64,000 bases of DNA from Halichondria panicea (GCF_963675165.1 NC_087393.1:3353502-3417501); one strand, 5' to 3'. Positions 1-12,569 are shown, counted from the stretch's first letter. Program-made: numbers and translations. Notes: generated by a model from the sequence alone, not told the origin.

Positions 1-3000
1 AGCTCCCGTGAGATAGCAGCCCATCTTACAGCGTACGACTGGAACCTCTTCACTAACATTCAACAAATGGAGTACATTTATCAGTTGTTCGGACGACACA
101 AGTTTGGCAAGATTGTCACAAACCTGGACCTCTTAATTCGAAGATTCAATGAGGTGTGTTTACTCTGCATGTGTCTATAATTATTATGTAAAAGTATAAG
201 CACCTGTACATGTATGTTGTCAATTAGTCATATGCACCTACGTTGTAGGCATATAGTAATAGTGACAGTTTCCATTCCCATTGTTTGTGCAGGTTCAGTA
301 TTGGGTTGTGACCGAGGTGTGCAGAGAGCCTGACCTGGCTAAGCGGGTGGCCCTCGTCAAGAAATTCATCAAAATTGCTGGATAGTGAGTGAAAATTACT
401 ATTACTTTTACAAGCCTGTTTGCTATTGCAAAGTGCGTGTGAAGCATGCTAATTGTATGCGCATGCTCTCTTCTTTCATTTGTGTGCAAAAACTCGCAAT
501 TTTCAATCAAAAGAGTTTGAAGGTTATAACTCCTAGTCTATTGCCCACCATTTCAAATGAGTGTTGAGCTTGATGTGAACCTCCCTATTAAACTGAGCAC
601 TCCGAATACACACAGCACACTGACCATCTCGCATGTTACATGTTATATGCATATACACTGATTATGTATGCTATAATTATAGCATACAGTGGCATCACTA
701 CACACCGCTACGTATAATTATACGTAGCGGTAGCGGTGTATAGCGGTGTGTAGTGATGCCACTGTATGCAGGTACGTATGTGTACATGTTAATTTCGTAT
801 GATCATGTGCTTTCTTTTTAAGATTTGGTCGAGTTAAACTAACTCTTACAGCAAGCGTACATGTAGTGGTGAGGTTTTGCATGGAGAAGACTTCTACCAG
901 TTCATGTACTGTACTAGCCTCGATCTCAGCCGCACTTCTTCTGAGAGTGGGCATTGTAACGACTGCTTGCGCATGCGCTAATCTCACCCCGGTATCTGGG
1001 GGCTTTGGATAACATCGTATATGCTCAGTAAAACAATGACGTCACAACGAACGAAAGTGGATTTAAGGAAGTGAAGGTTCTAGCCATTTGTGCACATGCG
1101 CAATCAGTCAGTAGCAGGCCTGCGAAGGAGGCTAGTACTGTACTATCATGTGACTGTCTTTTTATGTATTCCTACAGCTGTAAAAACTTTAACAATCTGA
1201 ACTCATTCTTTGCGATAACGATTGGTTTAATGGACGGAGCCATCACAAGACTAAAGCAGACCTGGAAGGAGGTCCCTCCACGGCTTAGGACGCGCTTCGA
1301 GCAGTTCCAGGGACTCACAGTGAGTAGACTTATATAAAGCAGTGCCTTTGGGCTTCTAAATCCCATAGACACCTCCAAAACAGATTAACTACCGTATAGC
1401 TTGTAATTTCGTGGGGGTACAAATTTCATTTGACTTCATTGCATGCATGCGTTCCGGTAAGCCAGTCAGCATAATTATTACGTGTGATTTACATTAAGTA
1501 ACAACCAAAACTGTTTTCTTCTATTTGCTGTTATAAGTGTAGTGCGTAGGAGTATACAACTGAAGCAGCAATTGTTCTACATGGCTATGAATGCAACCTT
1601 TTTCTTATCTACAGTTATAAACATGTACATACTCTGTGCTGGCTCATGTAATAATTAATTATATACACAGGACCCATCACGTAACCATAAGATCCTGCGA
1701 GCATACCAGTCAAAAGTTTCCCCTCCGTTGATCCCGTTTATGCCTCTGGTTACAAAGGATGCATACTTCCTGAACATTGGAAATGAGACGTTTATCGATG
1801 GGCTGGTCAACTTTGAGAAGATGCGATTGGTTGCTAACAGTGTGCGGACTCTCAACCGGTGCAGGACAGGGGTCATGTCAGGTGATGTCAAAGTGCTGTC
1901 TAATAAGAACCCTGCTCTACAACAGTACATAAGGTAAGCCCCATTGGGGTGAGCGGGTATATTTCGAGGTATAAAAACATTCGCGGTTTTTACAAGCATG
2001 TACCGCGAAATTTATACCCCGAATATTAGTGGGTACATGTGGTCACTAACTAAGTCCATGAAAATAAATCAGCGAAATCCTTTCTAACAGTCCTTCTGCG
2101 AAAGTTAATACCCAGTATAAACATTATTAGCCTGAGGTACATGTAGATTATAGTATCTTGTCGGTATGTTTGTTAACCCGAGGCGCGCCATGGGTTATAG
2201 TAGTATCTGCTGACTGCATGTGTGTCTGTTTGTTTGTGATTCTGAGTCTGCTCACCTGGACACGTAATTGTGGCAGATTTTCTCATAAAAGCGAGCAAAA
2301 ACTAAGAAGCTTAATTTTGCACGTTGGCTATAGGCTAGTTGGCTATACGCGGCTTTGATTCGAGACATCAAACTATTGAGTCCTGTTTCATGTGAAAAAG
2401 TATGTACAACCCCGACTAACGCCAAGGGTTCTACACTTTAGTGCTCCCGTTAGTTTGTTCATTACATAATATAGTAATTGTGTATAATTATTCTGGTTCT
2501 ACTCATCTGGTTGCTGAAGTGCTGAATCTATAGCATGGAGAAGCAACCAAGTTTTGATACATGATTGTAAGCTAAGCCTCTATCGATGGCTATAGCTACC
2601 TAGCACCCTAAATACACGGCTTTAATTCAAGGCACTATAAATGTGTGTGTACCTACATGTACATGTAAGCGAATTAATTGTTGATTGCCTGATTTGGGCT
2701 CTACTGAAGTTTTCGTCCCAGTGCATGACCTGCGTATAAATCTGCAGCACTGCCATTCCTAATACTGACATGTATTGTGCATGGGTGAGATTCATATGAA
2801 TTGCAGCACGTACCCCTCTAGTTATTTATTGCACTACTGGCCCACTACCAGGTAGACTGACTCACTTCTTCATGACATAATTATGCACGTACTAAGTCTA
2901 TATAAAATAATTATAGGCTCCTGACTACAATTATCTGCTTTTATGTTTCTTCCAGAGCCATGCTTGCAGATGCACACCTCAGACCAATGTTTGTTTATAG

Positions 3001-3218
3001 CACTTTGTCCCACAGATACATTAATATTAACACATGCTTTTGTGTACTGTGCAATGCAGCATCTGTCTCCCTATAATCATACATGTATACGTACACGCAT
3101 GCATACACACAGAAATCTGAGAGTGATCGACAATGATGTAGTTCTAACAAAAATGTCTCACAAACTCGAACCTCTTGAGAGCAACACTAGAACTCACACT
3201 CCGTCATCTGCTAGCTAG
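1..3218 (+). CDS. RAPGEF4: EPAC-type Rap guanine-nucleotide exchange factor, C-terminal part (5' partial)
   Basis: Five exons join in phase: 1-153, 293-384, 1178-1319, 1671-1933 and 3113-3218 (stop TAG). They encode the C-terminal CDC25-homology/RasGEF domain. Landmarks are [55 protein letters not shown] and [15 protein letters not shown], followed by a short tail beginning LRVIDND and SHKLEP. This pattern fits EPAC (RAPGEF3/4) better than other RapGEFs, especially the RRFNE-x-QxWVVTEV segment and the tail. EPACs load GTP onto Rap1/Rap2 in response to cAMP. The cAMP-binding, DEP and REM domains would lie upstream of the window, so cAMP control cannot be seen here. The last intron (1934-3112) is long for this locus and carries a degenerate repeat copy. 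RAPGEF3 versus RAPGEF4 cannot be decided, and a single ancestral gene is likely. Confidence 0.88.
682..769. repeat. Long near-perfect palindrome in an EPAC intron
   Basis: Two arms of about 35 to 45 bp are inverted copies. The left arm starts GCATACAGTGGCATCACTAC and the right arm ends with its complement. The centre is ACGTATAATTATACGT, and the right arm has a small duplicated piece (TAGCGGTG). It could be a minimal TIR element or a cruciform-forming site. It lies in the intron between 384 and 1178. Confidence 0.85.
1951..2118. repeat. Degenerate copy of the GCGGGTATATTTCGAGG repeat family
   Basis: The segment has the same succession of words as the better-preserved element at 22593-22913: GCGGGTATATTTCGAGG, then a TTCGCGG block, an inverted GCGAAA block, and CAGCGAAATCCTTT near the far end. 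The terminal TACCGTA motifs are lost. It lies in the last EPAC intron, just after the exon ending at 1933. Confidence 0.6.
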
Positions 3219-3883
3219 CTCAATGATTTCTGTTAGATTACTTTTATTATCATTCCACACTTGTGTTGCGTGCTGTTGGTGCTATTTAAGAGTGAAATTA
3301 AGTTGTGTGAAAATGATAATTCCAAAATTGAAATATACTGTACACCGTATAGTGTTAGAAATTGATGTGTGATACAAACTAATGCTATGCGAGTGCCTAT
3401 CATATAATAATCGTATAAATTTGTATAGCACCTTTATTCGAGGCTTGCATGCATGTCCACACATGCACTCTTTTGGGCGTACACTATTGTTAACGTGTAC
3501 TAATTTTAACGAATTAACTAATTAATTAAGTCCTGTGCAAGCAATATTCCCCATTGAAATCGATCGCAAAACCTTATACTATAGTACAATTGTAAGTACA
3601 CACAATCCTTGCCAGAACGCAATATATATTATGTATAGAAATCCCAAAGGGTAAAATTTTCTGCTGATTTGGCTCATTTGCAAATTAAGGTTTTCACCAG
3701 CAAAACATTCTTAGTCTGACTATAATACGGTAAGTAAAATAGTAGAGACCATTCAGATCTGTGCAAAACACAAGAAATAAGTTAAAAGAAACACATTTAA
3801 GTTATAATTATAAGATTATACAGATACCTGTAAGTAAAGCTGTGTAATTAATCATTATACATGTACACCTGTTATAAAATAAT
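3219..3883. other. Intergenic, AT-rich, no gene seen
   Basis: This lies downstream of the EPAC stop codon. I see no supported exon. Positions 3640-3734 resemble, in reverse, one end of the TIR element at 60559-60782 (shared words around TGATTTGGCTCATTTGC and the terminal AATACGGTA), so it is a partial repeat remnant. Confidence 0.6.
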
Positions 3884-5154
3884 AATTGTGACAGGGCCTA
3901 GGAATACAACCCTTATGGAGCAAACTAATTAATTGTATTTTATTGCTTAATTATGCCTCGAGGCGTAGCCGCACGAGGGATACGGTAAAGCTGACTGTGT
4001 GTGTGTCTGTCTGTCTGTCTGTGTGTGTGTGTGTGTATTCCAGCTATAACTGCTCAATGGTTGCAATGCGACGAAAACTAACAGCTTCTATAGGCTTCTA
4101 GCCACGTTCTCTTGGATTTTGATTCGTGGATTAGCAAACTAAAGCTTCTTTCTCGAGTTATGGCTAGTTTGACTCACATTGAAGGCTGTTGCAGTCTCTT
4201 CAGAATCTTTCATAGCATCATCTGTCCGCACAAACTTTCTATTCAACATATGAGTTAGCCTTGCACTAAAGCGCTAGCTTTTTGTTAGCTACAATACTCA
4301 GAAAATATCTGTTAAAACAGCTAGCTAGCAGTAGCCATTTGTGAAATTGATCTCTTTGGACACACCCTTTAATTATTCCTGTGGATGTAATGCGCATGCG
4401 CGCTCATTCCCCATGTGTGATATCCAAGATCCAGATCCAGATTCTCCTGGCAGAATCATCTTTGTCTTGAGGACCTGGTAAGCCACAAAACACTACCATA
4501 TAACAATATAGATAACAATATGCATGTACACAGGTCTTTTCTTCTTAGATATTATATACACTGAACTACAGATCCTGGAAGAATCAATTTTCTTCTTTCT
4601 TGAGGTCCTGGTAAGCCACATAATACAATAAATAACAACAATAGATGCATGTAAATAAGTCTTTTCTTCTCAGTGACTTTATATAGATAAGCTAACTTTA
4701 ATATAAAATTCATTATAGATAACACTCTAATACTTTTGAGCGAAAGCAAAAACATGGCGAGAGGCATTAGCACAGCGCCAGCTTGAACACTAGTTAAATA
4801 AAGCAGTGCTTAAGCTTCAAATTGATTACAATATCACTCACTTTGCACCTTCCTACCCCAAAATATTTTCGGGTGAAAGGGGGACAGTATTGACCTACCG
4901 TTTTGAGAAACTAATGTTCGAAGTTCTATCCACATACAAGAACAGCATGAAAAAATTCAATGGCTGCCTTGTAACGGCTATACAAAAAAATTTTTCGGAT
5001 AAAAAAATTTTTTTTTAGTTAGAGGAGATATTGAAGTTACTTCTTATGAAAGAAAACCAAAATCCTAAAATAGCTCTAAATATTTTACTTTGTAGTGTAC
5101 TGAACATTATTAGTTTGCTCCATAAGGGTTGTTTTCCTAGGCCCTGTCACAATT
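3884..5154. mobile_element. 1.27 kb TIR element with a nested R1 repeat
   Basis: The outer ends are inverted repeats of about 47 bp. The left end reads AATTGTGACAGGGCCTAGGA and continues through ACAACCCTTATGGAGCAAACTAAT; 5108-5154 is its complement with one or two mismatches. Inside, 3951-4794 is an R1 repeat. No transposase-like ORF is visible, so it is non-autonomous. The right end stops three bases before the stop codon of the minus-strand FAM234-like gene. A short related fragment (TGTGACAGGGCCTA) occurs at 28955. Confidence 0.8.
3951..4794 (+). repeat. R1 interspersed repeat, copy 1
   Basis: The head is TTATGCCTCGAGGCGTAGCC, in which CCTCG can pair with the CGAGG that follows. Then come GATACGGTA, a GT/CTGT microsatellite (about 3995-4036), a conserved core containing CTTCTATAGGCTTCTAGCC and TCTCGAGTTATGGCTAG, and a tail ending TTGAACACTAG. 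Other copies are at 34020-34820 and 36900-37752 (both reversed) and 58311-59546. Confidence 0.82.
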
Positions 5155-5157
5155 GCG

Positions 5158-8100
5158 TCAGCTTTTTCTCAGCTGGTGCTTGGGGTGATACACACTGTCT
5201 CCCGTTTTGCCCATATACTTGGCCCAGGGTTGGTCGTCAGGTGGAAGAAATCGACTAAAGTCCAGCTTCCCTTTTCCAAACACCTCCATGAAGCGGTCCT
5301 CTATAGTGAAAGTCCTTAGTCTCAACTTTAGAATAGTCGTACCCCCCAAGTATTCCTGGCTACCTGGAATTGTCTCCCAGCCGACTATGTAAGATAGCTC
5401 CAGTTTTCCATCACCATTGACGTCTCCGATAGTAGGTGTGGCCACATCATTTGTAGGCACGAGAATGTGGGCACAGCGGAATTTCTTTTTGTTGTTAGCA
5501 TCATAGTTCATATCTTGTGGTTGCGGGGGTCTGCCCTGGCTTGGATCGAAATCAGGAGGAAACTTGCTCGGATCAAAATCAGCTTGGCTCGGATCAAAAC
5601 CAGGGGGAAACTTGCTTGGATCAAAATCAGCTTGGCTCGGATCGAAATCAGGAGGAAACTTGCTCGGATCGAAATCAGGAGGAAACTTGCTCGGGTCAAA
5701 ATCAGCTTGGTTCGGATTCTGTAGGGGATCAAAGTCAGAGGGTAAATTCTTACTTGGGTCAAACCCAGGGGGAAATTGGCTGTTGCCATTCATCTCTTGA
5801 GGATTTAAATTTGAAGGGAAACCATTATTCTGGGGGTCAACATCTGGTGGCACCGTGTACTGGGGGTCAAAGTCCTCTGGAGCTTCTCCATCACCAGATG
5901 AATACATACTTGTGTTGTAGTTAAATTCGATATTAGCGTGTCTCTTCATATCACCGGAAAAGTTAGCTGCTATTTTTCCTCCTGTATAATTATGTGTATA
6001 TATATGTACATGTACATGTACAATGATGTGATTATCTGGTGAGTTTTCTTCTGAGCTGTACATATAATAATTATTTACTGGTCTATACTATACTATATAT
6101 GATGATGCTATGCATGTATCCACAAATGCAGGCCACACTTCGATTCACTGTAACTGACATGGACTCACTGAACACAAAGGGCCTCTCCATCATTATTGGC
6201 TTGACCTCTCCGTCTTCTATCATCTCCCTGGTGAGCAGGTACACACTGACAGTCAGTTCCTCCATTGTGTGGTCACAGTAGTGTAGGAAACCCTCCAGAT
6301 CATCGTCAGGGTCCGGGAATTGGTCCTCAGGGGTCGAATTCCAAAGATTATCTGGTTCAAGGGGCATATCAGTCTCATGATCATGTGGTTCTTGCATATC
6401 ACCATGACGACGATCTCTAGCTCTCTTGTCCCCTACAGAAAAGAACAACATAGCATCCAGACCGTGAGTATCTGCTGCTAAACTGAGTCCAGAGTTCATA
6501 GCGATGTGTTCAGAGTCTAGTGACCACAGGGTGCGGCCAGAGCGACCGTCCATTAGGTAGAACGAGGAGGATTTATAGCCTTTATCCCACTCCCCCAAGT
6601 TAGCTCTGACTATCAGGTCTGGATAAGAGTCCTTGTTGTAGAACAGGGGCACTGGGAGGCTGTGTGTATGAAGTAGGAACATCATAACATGAATTTATAT
6701 AAAAAAAACAGTTTTTGTAGTAACGGCATTCTCTAGTACAGATCAGACTCTAATGTGTAGGAATTAAGTAGAGTGTGAGTTGGAACTACAATACACTGTG
6801 TACAACACTCACCTGTAAGACTCGGTGCCAGGATTGTATGCCTCCCAAAGCAGAGTAGCCATATTCATTCCATCGTATGCGTACACATGACCATTGAAGG
6901 TCGTAAGGAGCAAGTCTTCAATACCGTCAACATTAAGGTCCAGTATCAGGGGAGGAAGCAAAATGCCTTTTTTTGTTGATCGGAATATTTCGTATAGGCA
7001 CAGATCATACATGTTAGGGATGAGCTTGTGGGTAGAAAGTTCTGGGCATGCTGACATTGGGGATTTGTTGTCAAAGAATGTTTCGTTGAAGGTCGGTCTA
7101 AAACTCTCGACATCCATAAAGCAAGGATGAAATGAGTCATCTGTCTCTATCTTGTACTGAGTTAGCTCGGCCTTTTTCTTGCTGACCATAGTGCGAATGC
7201 TTTCTAGCGTGATACCCCACAGAGAACCAGACAATGTCTCACCACCACTCCCAAACAAGACCACATCAATATCACCCATTTTAAACAGCACAGGGGAGCA
7301 ATATGTCTCGCCACCATCGGGCATTAAAACAGGATCCATCAACTTCCCCCCCGTACGACCAGACACAACCACCAGGGACCCAGGTGATCTGTTTTCCTCC
7401 GAGGGTGAATACGTAGGATCTCCACCATGTGTATTAATGAGGTCGGGCACACCGTCTTCATCCAGGTCATCAACTAGTAACGGGAAGAAAAAGTTGTATT
7501 TCGGGAAAGTGATAGCAGAATCCACAAACCAGATAATAGATCCATCAACCCCACTCAGAGAGATAAAGCCACCAAAACGTCCTGTGGCGATACAGTCGGT
7601 TACACCATCTTGATTTGCATCCAGGATGCAGCGAAGGGAGAAAACGTCAAAGTTTACTTTTTTCTGCCACACAGTAATACCAGTGAGCCCATCTAGTGCA
7701 AGTAGAGAGCAAGTACAAGGGTCAGATACCGTTGCAGTGAGAATGTCTTGTATGCCATCTCTGTTCATGTCAAACAATTGCAGGGAAAGCTCAGTAGCTG
7801 CAGGAAAGACATCTCGTGTCCAATCCACACTACGTGAGGTGTGTTGCGAATGCGTGGTAGCAGAGTCAAGCTTCACTGATTGAGTGGCGTCAACGTTTTT
7901 AGTAGTAGTTTCTGTAAGCATGTCTTCTGCAAACTGATGAGATGGTTCTGTACTCTCCACTGTTAAACGACCAGTAGTAACACTTTCTTCACTTGGCACA
8001 CTGTTCGGATATGTTGGAAAACTCGATTGCCCAGCTGTTGTACGTGGAGGTATAGTTTCTTTAAAAGGTGCTGAAGTGTCTCTCGATAGTGTGGTTGGGC

Positions 8101-8605
8101 TTGTCGTTTTACTCAATGGTGTTACTGGTTCAGTTTCTTTACTTGGCAAACTAGGTAGACTTTTGGTGGTCGGGTCTTCAGGTTGATTCTTTCCCTTGCA
8201 GACATTGACCCCTCCTGGTGAAGGTGGGGGTAGTTTTACACACATAGGATCTTCTGACGGCGTTTCAGTATGAGACGTAGTGTTGAGATTTTGTGGGAGA
8301 TAGACTTGTGCATACACAACCACTGTAAGAGCCACACCCAATAGGAGCACCAGCAATGCGGCACAACACAAACCAGAATATATCATATGACGTCTGTCTC
8401 TTAGCGTGGCTTTTTCCTTAGCTTGGAGGTGATCCGGGGAGTTAAGGTTCAGTCGAAGGTCGCGGTTGTATATCCCAGTTCCGAATGACTGATCGTCGGA
8501 GAGTTGAGCATCTTGATTGAGCGGGGCGGCTGCATACAAGAGCACCTCATCATCTTCAGAGTCAGCCTGTGAGATCTTCTTGTAGTGAGGGGACTTCTTA
8601 AACAT
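5158..8605 (-). CDS. FAM234/ITFG3-like FG-GAP single-pass membrane protein
   Basis: Three exons join in phase: 6813-8605, 6169-6659 and 5158-5981, giving about 1,035 residues. A cytosolic N-terminus of about 75 residues is followed by one hydrophobic segment (GLCCAALLVLLLGVALTVVVY), a Ser/Thr/Pro-rich stalk, and a large extracellular region. That region has FG-GAP/EF-hand-like calcium loops: DMNRDGIQD, DANQDGVTD, DLDEDGVPD, DLNVDGIED and DVNGDGKLE. The layout is a type II protein with a beta-propeller-like ectodomain, as in FAM234A/B (known family, function poorly defined), but it is nearly twice their usual length. The last exon carries a tandem peptide repeat (see 5520-5760). The start is the first ATG (8605-8603). 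A 5'UTR intron is suggested by a donor at about 8748 and an acceptor at about 8633. ITFG1-like identity is the main alternative. Confidence 0.68.
5520..5760 (-). repeat. In-frame coding tandem repeat (FDPS-K/Q-FPPDFDPS)
   Basis: Within the last exon of the FAM234-like gene, minus-strand units encode FDPSKFPPDFDPS and SQADFDPS in about eight near-identical copies. The unit is about 24 to 45 bp and keeps frame. More diverged units extend upstream towards 5880 (PPGFDPS, LPSDFDP, PPDVDPQ). The region is acidic and Pro/Asp-rich and sits between FG-GAP segments, so it probably forms an extended spacer. Confidence 0.85.
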
Positions 8606-9082
8606 GTTGTACACCGTAGTGTCGATCTGGAGAAATAAAGAAACATATTCCTTGTTGGGATAAAATAATCAAATCAAAATAATTATGAGCTTTAATATTT
8701 ATAAATAAGAGTAATTTATAAGACAAGCAGTTCAACTCACCAGATCTATATGACTCGGACCTCTCTTGGGTAGAGCTCAATCTACCACACAATAGCATGC
8801 ACTGCAGGTTCTAGAAAGTGGGCTTGTCAGCCACTAGCTCTAGCACTAGCTTGCTATACACAATTGTAGCAAGCTGGCATTTGGAGGCGTGGCTGGCTCA
8901 TCTCTAAGGGGAAAACCCGTTTGTGACAGTCTACAAATTGACCAATCACACAATCACACACTTTGCAGCCATGTGCTAGTGATTGGACAAAAGCAAAGTG
9001 CTTTGTGCAAACCGCATTGTGTTTTTCACAGGTTGTGTATCCAGTCCAAAGATACTCTGTCAAACAGAAGATACTCTCCATC
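8606..9082. promoter_or_regulatory. Shared divergent promoter region, FAM234-like / P4HB
   Basis: A 477 bp spacer separates two start codons pointing apart. A CCAAT box at 8941-8945 and an inverted one (ATTGG) near 8982 flank a GCAGCC motif. I looked for an exact ER-stress element (CCAAT-N9-CCACG) and did not find one. The left part includes the likely 5'UTR exon and intron of the minus-strand gene. Confidence 0.45.
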
Positions 9083-12000
9083 ATGAGATCTGTACTTGTT
9101 TTAATAGCCCTGGCCTTGACTGCTTGTGTGTATGCAGAGGTGACAGAAGAAGAAAACGTTTTGGTCCTGACAACAGACAATTTTGAAGAAGTGATAGAGG
9201 CTACAGATTATGTCCTAGTGGAATTCTGTAAGTTTCTGTTGCTACATTAATTAGCCTCCTGTTTAATGTTGCATTGATTGTTATTGTAAATGTACTAGGG
9301 ATTAAAATTTCCCCCTAAGGGTTGCTTTTTACATCATAGTACGCTCTACACTGTACTGAAAAAGGCAACCTAACGATAATTCCTCTTTGTCTGTGAAGTA
9401 CATGATCTATTCTGCTTACAGATGCCCCCTGGTGTGGACACTGCAAGTCTCTGGCTCCTGAATATGCCAAGGCTGCCACCACTCTAAAGGACGAAGGCTC
9501 TGAAATCAAGCTAGGCAAGGTGGACGCCACTGAAGAGAGTGATCTGGCACAGCAGTTCGGAGTGAAGGGCTACCCCACACTCAAGTTCTTTAAGAATGGC
9601 AAAGAATCAGATTACTCAGGTGAGATTGTTGTTACTTACTTCCCCTACAGTGTACATTTTCTTCCTGGTAAGCTTGTTTCGTGTGTCACTTCCCTTGCTT
9701 TGCTTAATCACTTAACATTCAGTGGTTTTAAGCTCACCTCAACTGAATATGTGAAACCCTACTGACACATGCTTACACTTACATACAGGTGGTCGCACTG
9801 GTATCGAGATTGTCAACTGGCTCAAAAAACGCACCGGACCTCCAGCCGTCGTCCTTGAATCCATCGAAGCCGCTAACGAGTTTAAAGATAAAGACGATGT
9901 TGCTGTTATTGGATTTTTCGAGAGCCAGGAGTCCGACAACGCAAAGGCCTACCTCAATGCAGCTGATACCCAAGACAGCATTAACTTTGGTATTGTGACC
10001 AGCAAAGATGTAGCCGAAGGCCTTGAGGCAGTACTTGACAGCATTGTGTTGTTCAAGTCTTTTGACGAGGGACGCGTGACCTTCTCTGGAGAATTCAACG
10101 CTGAGGATATTGTGACATTCGTTCTCACCGAGCAGTTGCCCCTGGTTACCAAATTCAGTGATGAGGTGCTTACATGACTGTAATGTTACGCTTGCTAATG
10201 TTCATGTGTAGTATGGCTATGTGCATGTCAGTATTCTCTTGTTGATCCTGCTACCCCCGTACATGTACCTTTTCTAGACTGCTCCTAAAATCTTTGGAGG
10301 AGCCCAACAGTCTCACCTGCTCAGCTTCATCGATGGTGATAGTGAAGACTTCGACACTGTCATGGCTGGACTCAGAGACGTAGCTAAAACATTCAAGGGC
10401 CAGGTGAGATGGGTGAATGACTATCTAGTGTAGCTATGGGCTTTGCTTGTTAGGCTGCCGAGATTTGTGTGTGCCTGCTTTGCTATAATTCATGTGCAGA
10501 CACCAAATTGATTATGCCCCATCCCCTATTGTAAGATCACTGTTCTGGTAGCTTTGCTATGTCCCCTAAATTGTTGTGAACAAACTCCATTTCACTGTTG
10601 ATGTATCGTCCTGTGTTGGTTGCCAAGCTGCCTCGCCCACTGCCCACAAGAAGGATTAGCACCATTAAATCCAAATTCATGGTAGTAGTCTCCCACACAC
10701 TAAGTGGTCGAAATTCTGTCATGTGTAGCGATGAATGTAATTGCCTAGTTGGAGCTATCTGGTTGGTCCAAGTATATTTCTGTGTCTTCTAGGAAAACAC
10801 CTGCTATTGTAATGTGTGGAATAAGGAGGAAGTATGAACTGAATGTATTGTCTGGCATGTGTACCAGTATTGGCTGAGTCTATGGTGATAGCCAACACGT
10901 GGCATGGTGTATGCACATTTTACCCACACATACCCTAAACTAAACATGCATTGGGGCAGCACCCCATTTGGATTTATCGTCACCAAGCAACACACCACAC
11001 TCACTCTCACTTCAGGTGCTCTTTGTTCACATTGACATGTCAGAAGACTCTGCTCTGAGAGTGGCTGAATTCTTTAACATTGATGCGGACGATGTTCCCA
11101 CCTGTCGCCTTATCAATCTTGAGGCAGACATGAAGAAGTTTGTGCCAGAATTTGAGGGTATCGATATGGAGAAGTTAGGACCATGGATTCAAACCTACCT
11201 GGATGGAGAGCTCAAAGTAGGTCTGGCATGTTTGTGCTCTGCGTGTAGACTTTATTATAGACAAGTAAACGGTATTGGGAGACAGTAATACGACGTGAAT
11301 AAAAGAAATGGGTTGATGTTAGTTGGTTTTACTGCAAAAAATAGAATCATTGTCATGGCTCTAAATAGTTAAAATTATAGTCATGTCATGCATACATGCA
11401 TACATGTAATTTCACCTCCTTCCCCCAGGCACACTTAAACAGTGAGGACGTTCCTGAAGACTGGAATGAAGACCCAGTTAAGGTGCTGGTCGGCAAAAAC
11501 TTTCATGAGGTGGTCTTCGATGAAACCAAGGATGTCTTTGTGGAATTCTGTGAGTCTGCATCACAACATACTTCTACTATATAATAACTATGTTCACACT
11601 AACTTTTATCCAACAGTTCTCTAGTTACAAGACAATTATAATTTACACACACTCTTTCTCACACAGATGCCCCATGGTGTGGACACTGCAAGCAGCTGGC
11701 TCCAATCTGGGATGATCTTGCTGATCATTTTAAGGATGACGAGAATATCGTCATTGCCAAGATGGATTCGACAAAGAACGAAGTTGAGGATATTCAAGTA
11801 CAGGGATTCCCTACCCTCAAGTTCATCAGGAGTGGTACCAATGAGGTGAGTGTGCTTTAATAAAAATGATTTTTATCTCTTTGTCAGTTTTTCAGCTAGA
11901 AGACACTGAATTGCTACACCTAGTTGTGTTGCAAGAGTCCTGTAATGATATTCATAAACATGTTACTCGTTGTCAATTTTATGTGCCCAAATAACCACAG

Positions 12001-12153
12001 GTCATGGACTACAATGGTGGACGAACTCTGGACGATCTGATTGAGTTTGTGGAGAAGACCGTCGCGGGAGAAGAGGTAGGAACTGGAGAAGAGGAAGAGG
12101 AGGAAGATACTACCGAAGAGCCTGCAGAGGAAGTCAAGAAAGATGAACTCTGA
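9083..12153 (+). CDS. P4HB: Protein disulfide-isomerase (PDIA1 type), a-b-b'-a' with KDEL
   Basis: Eight exons (9083-9227, 9422-9619, 9789-10165, 10278-10403, 11016-11216, 11429-11549, 11667-11845, 12001-12153) encode 499 residues, close to the usual PDI length. A signal peptide ([18 protein letters not shown]) is followed by a first thioredoxin domain with APWCGHCK (about residue 50), two redox-inactive domains, a second APWCGHCK (about residue 390), an acidic tail and C-terminal KDEL. Both CGHC sites are intact, so it should form, break and shuffle disulfides in the ER lumen. The two active-site exons have the same architecture, each preceded by an exon ending in GAATTCT, which reflects the ancient domain duplication. 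FOXRED2, another ER redox protein, follows 416 bp downstream on the same strand. Confidence 0.96.
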
Positions 12154-12569
12154 ACATGCTAGGAGTACATTATAGTTTAATAGGTTGTAATAATCATGAT
12201 CTAGTATTTTGTAGAGGAATAAGTATTATATGTACACAGTTATAAAAATCTGTGCACTGTCCTATTAATTTTGCATGGCAACTGCCTATAGATTTGTCAC
12301 CTAAAATCTACATGCCTTGCAAGTCTAGTGTAGATGTATTACATGGCACTTGAAAAGGTTGGATTTTAATTGCTGTGTTCAGTGACTGCTATTAGCTATT
12401 AGTGGGCTCCAATAATTATTCTTTTGGCCATGATCGTTACCGGGAATTGAACATTTTTTGCCATGATCATTTCCAGAATAGGCGTGAGTATGATATAAAA
12501 CGAGAACCGCATGAAAACTCTCAGACATTTCAGAATAAAGGTCTTTATTTGACGATTTCGTTGCTGAAT
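12154..12569. other. Spacer between P4HB and FOXRED2
   Basis: It holds the P4HB 3' end and the presumed FOXRED2 promoter/5'UTR. It is AT-rich with no supported ORF. The word GCCATGATC occurs twice, at about 12426 and 12460, which is weak as a regulatory signal. Confidence 0.4.

Noticed and set aside
5467-5924. Plus-strand and alternative minus-strand ORFs opposite the FAM234-like repeat
   Set aside because: Shadow frames produced by the coding tandem repeat; no start context or homology.
6083-6168. Extension of FAM234-like exon 2 to the frame end
   Set aside because: A strong GTGAGT donor follows 6169 and gives the phase needed by the next exon; the remaining frame is intron.
8941-8990. ER-stress response element in the P4HB promoter
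   Set aside because: CCAAT boxes are present, but no CCACG follows at nine bases on either strand.
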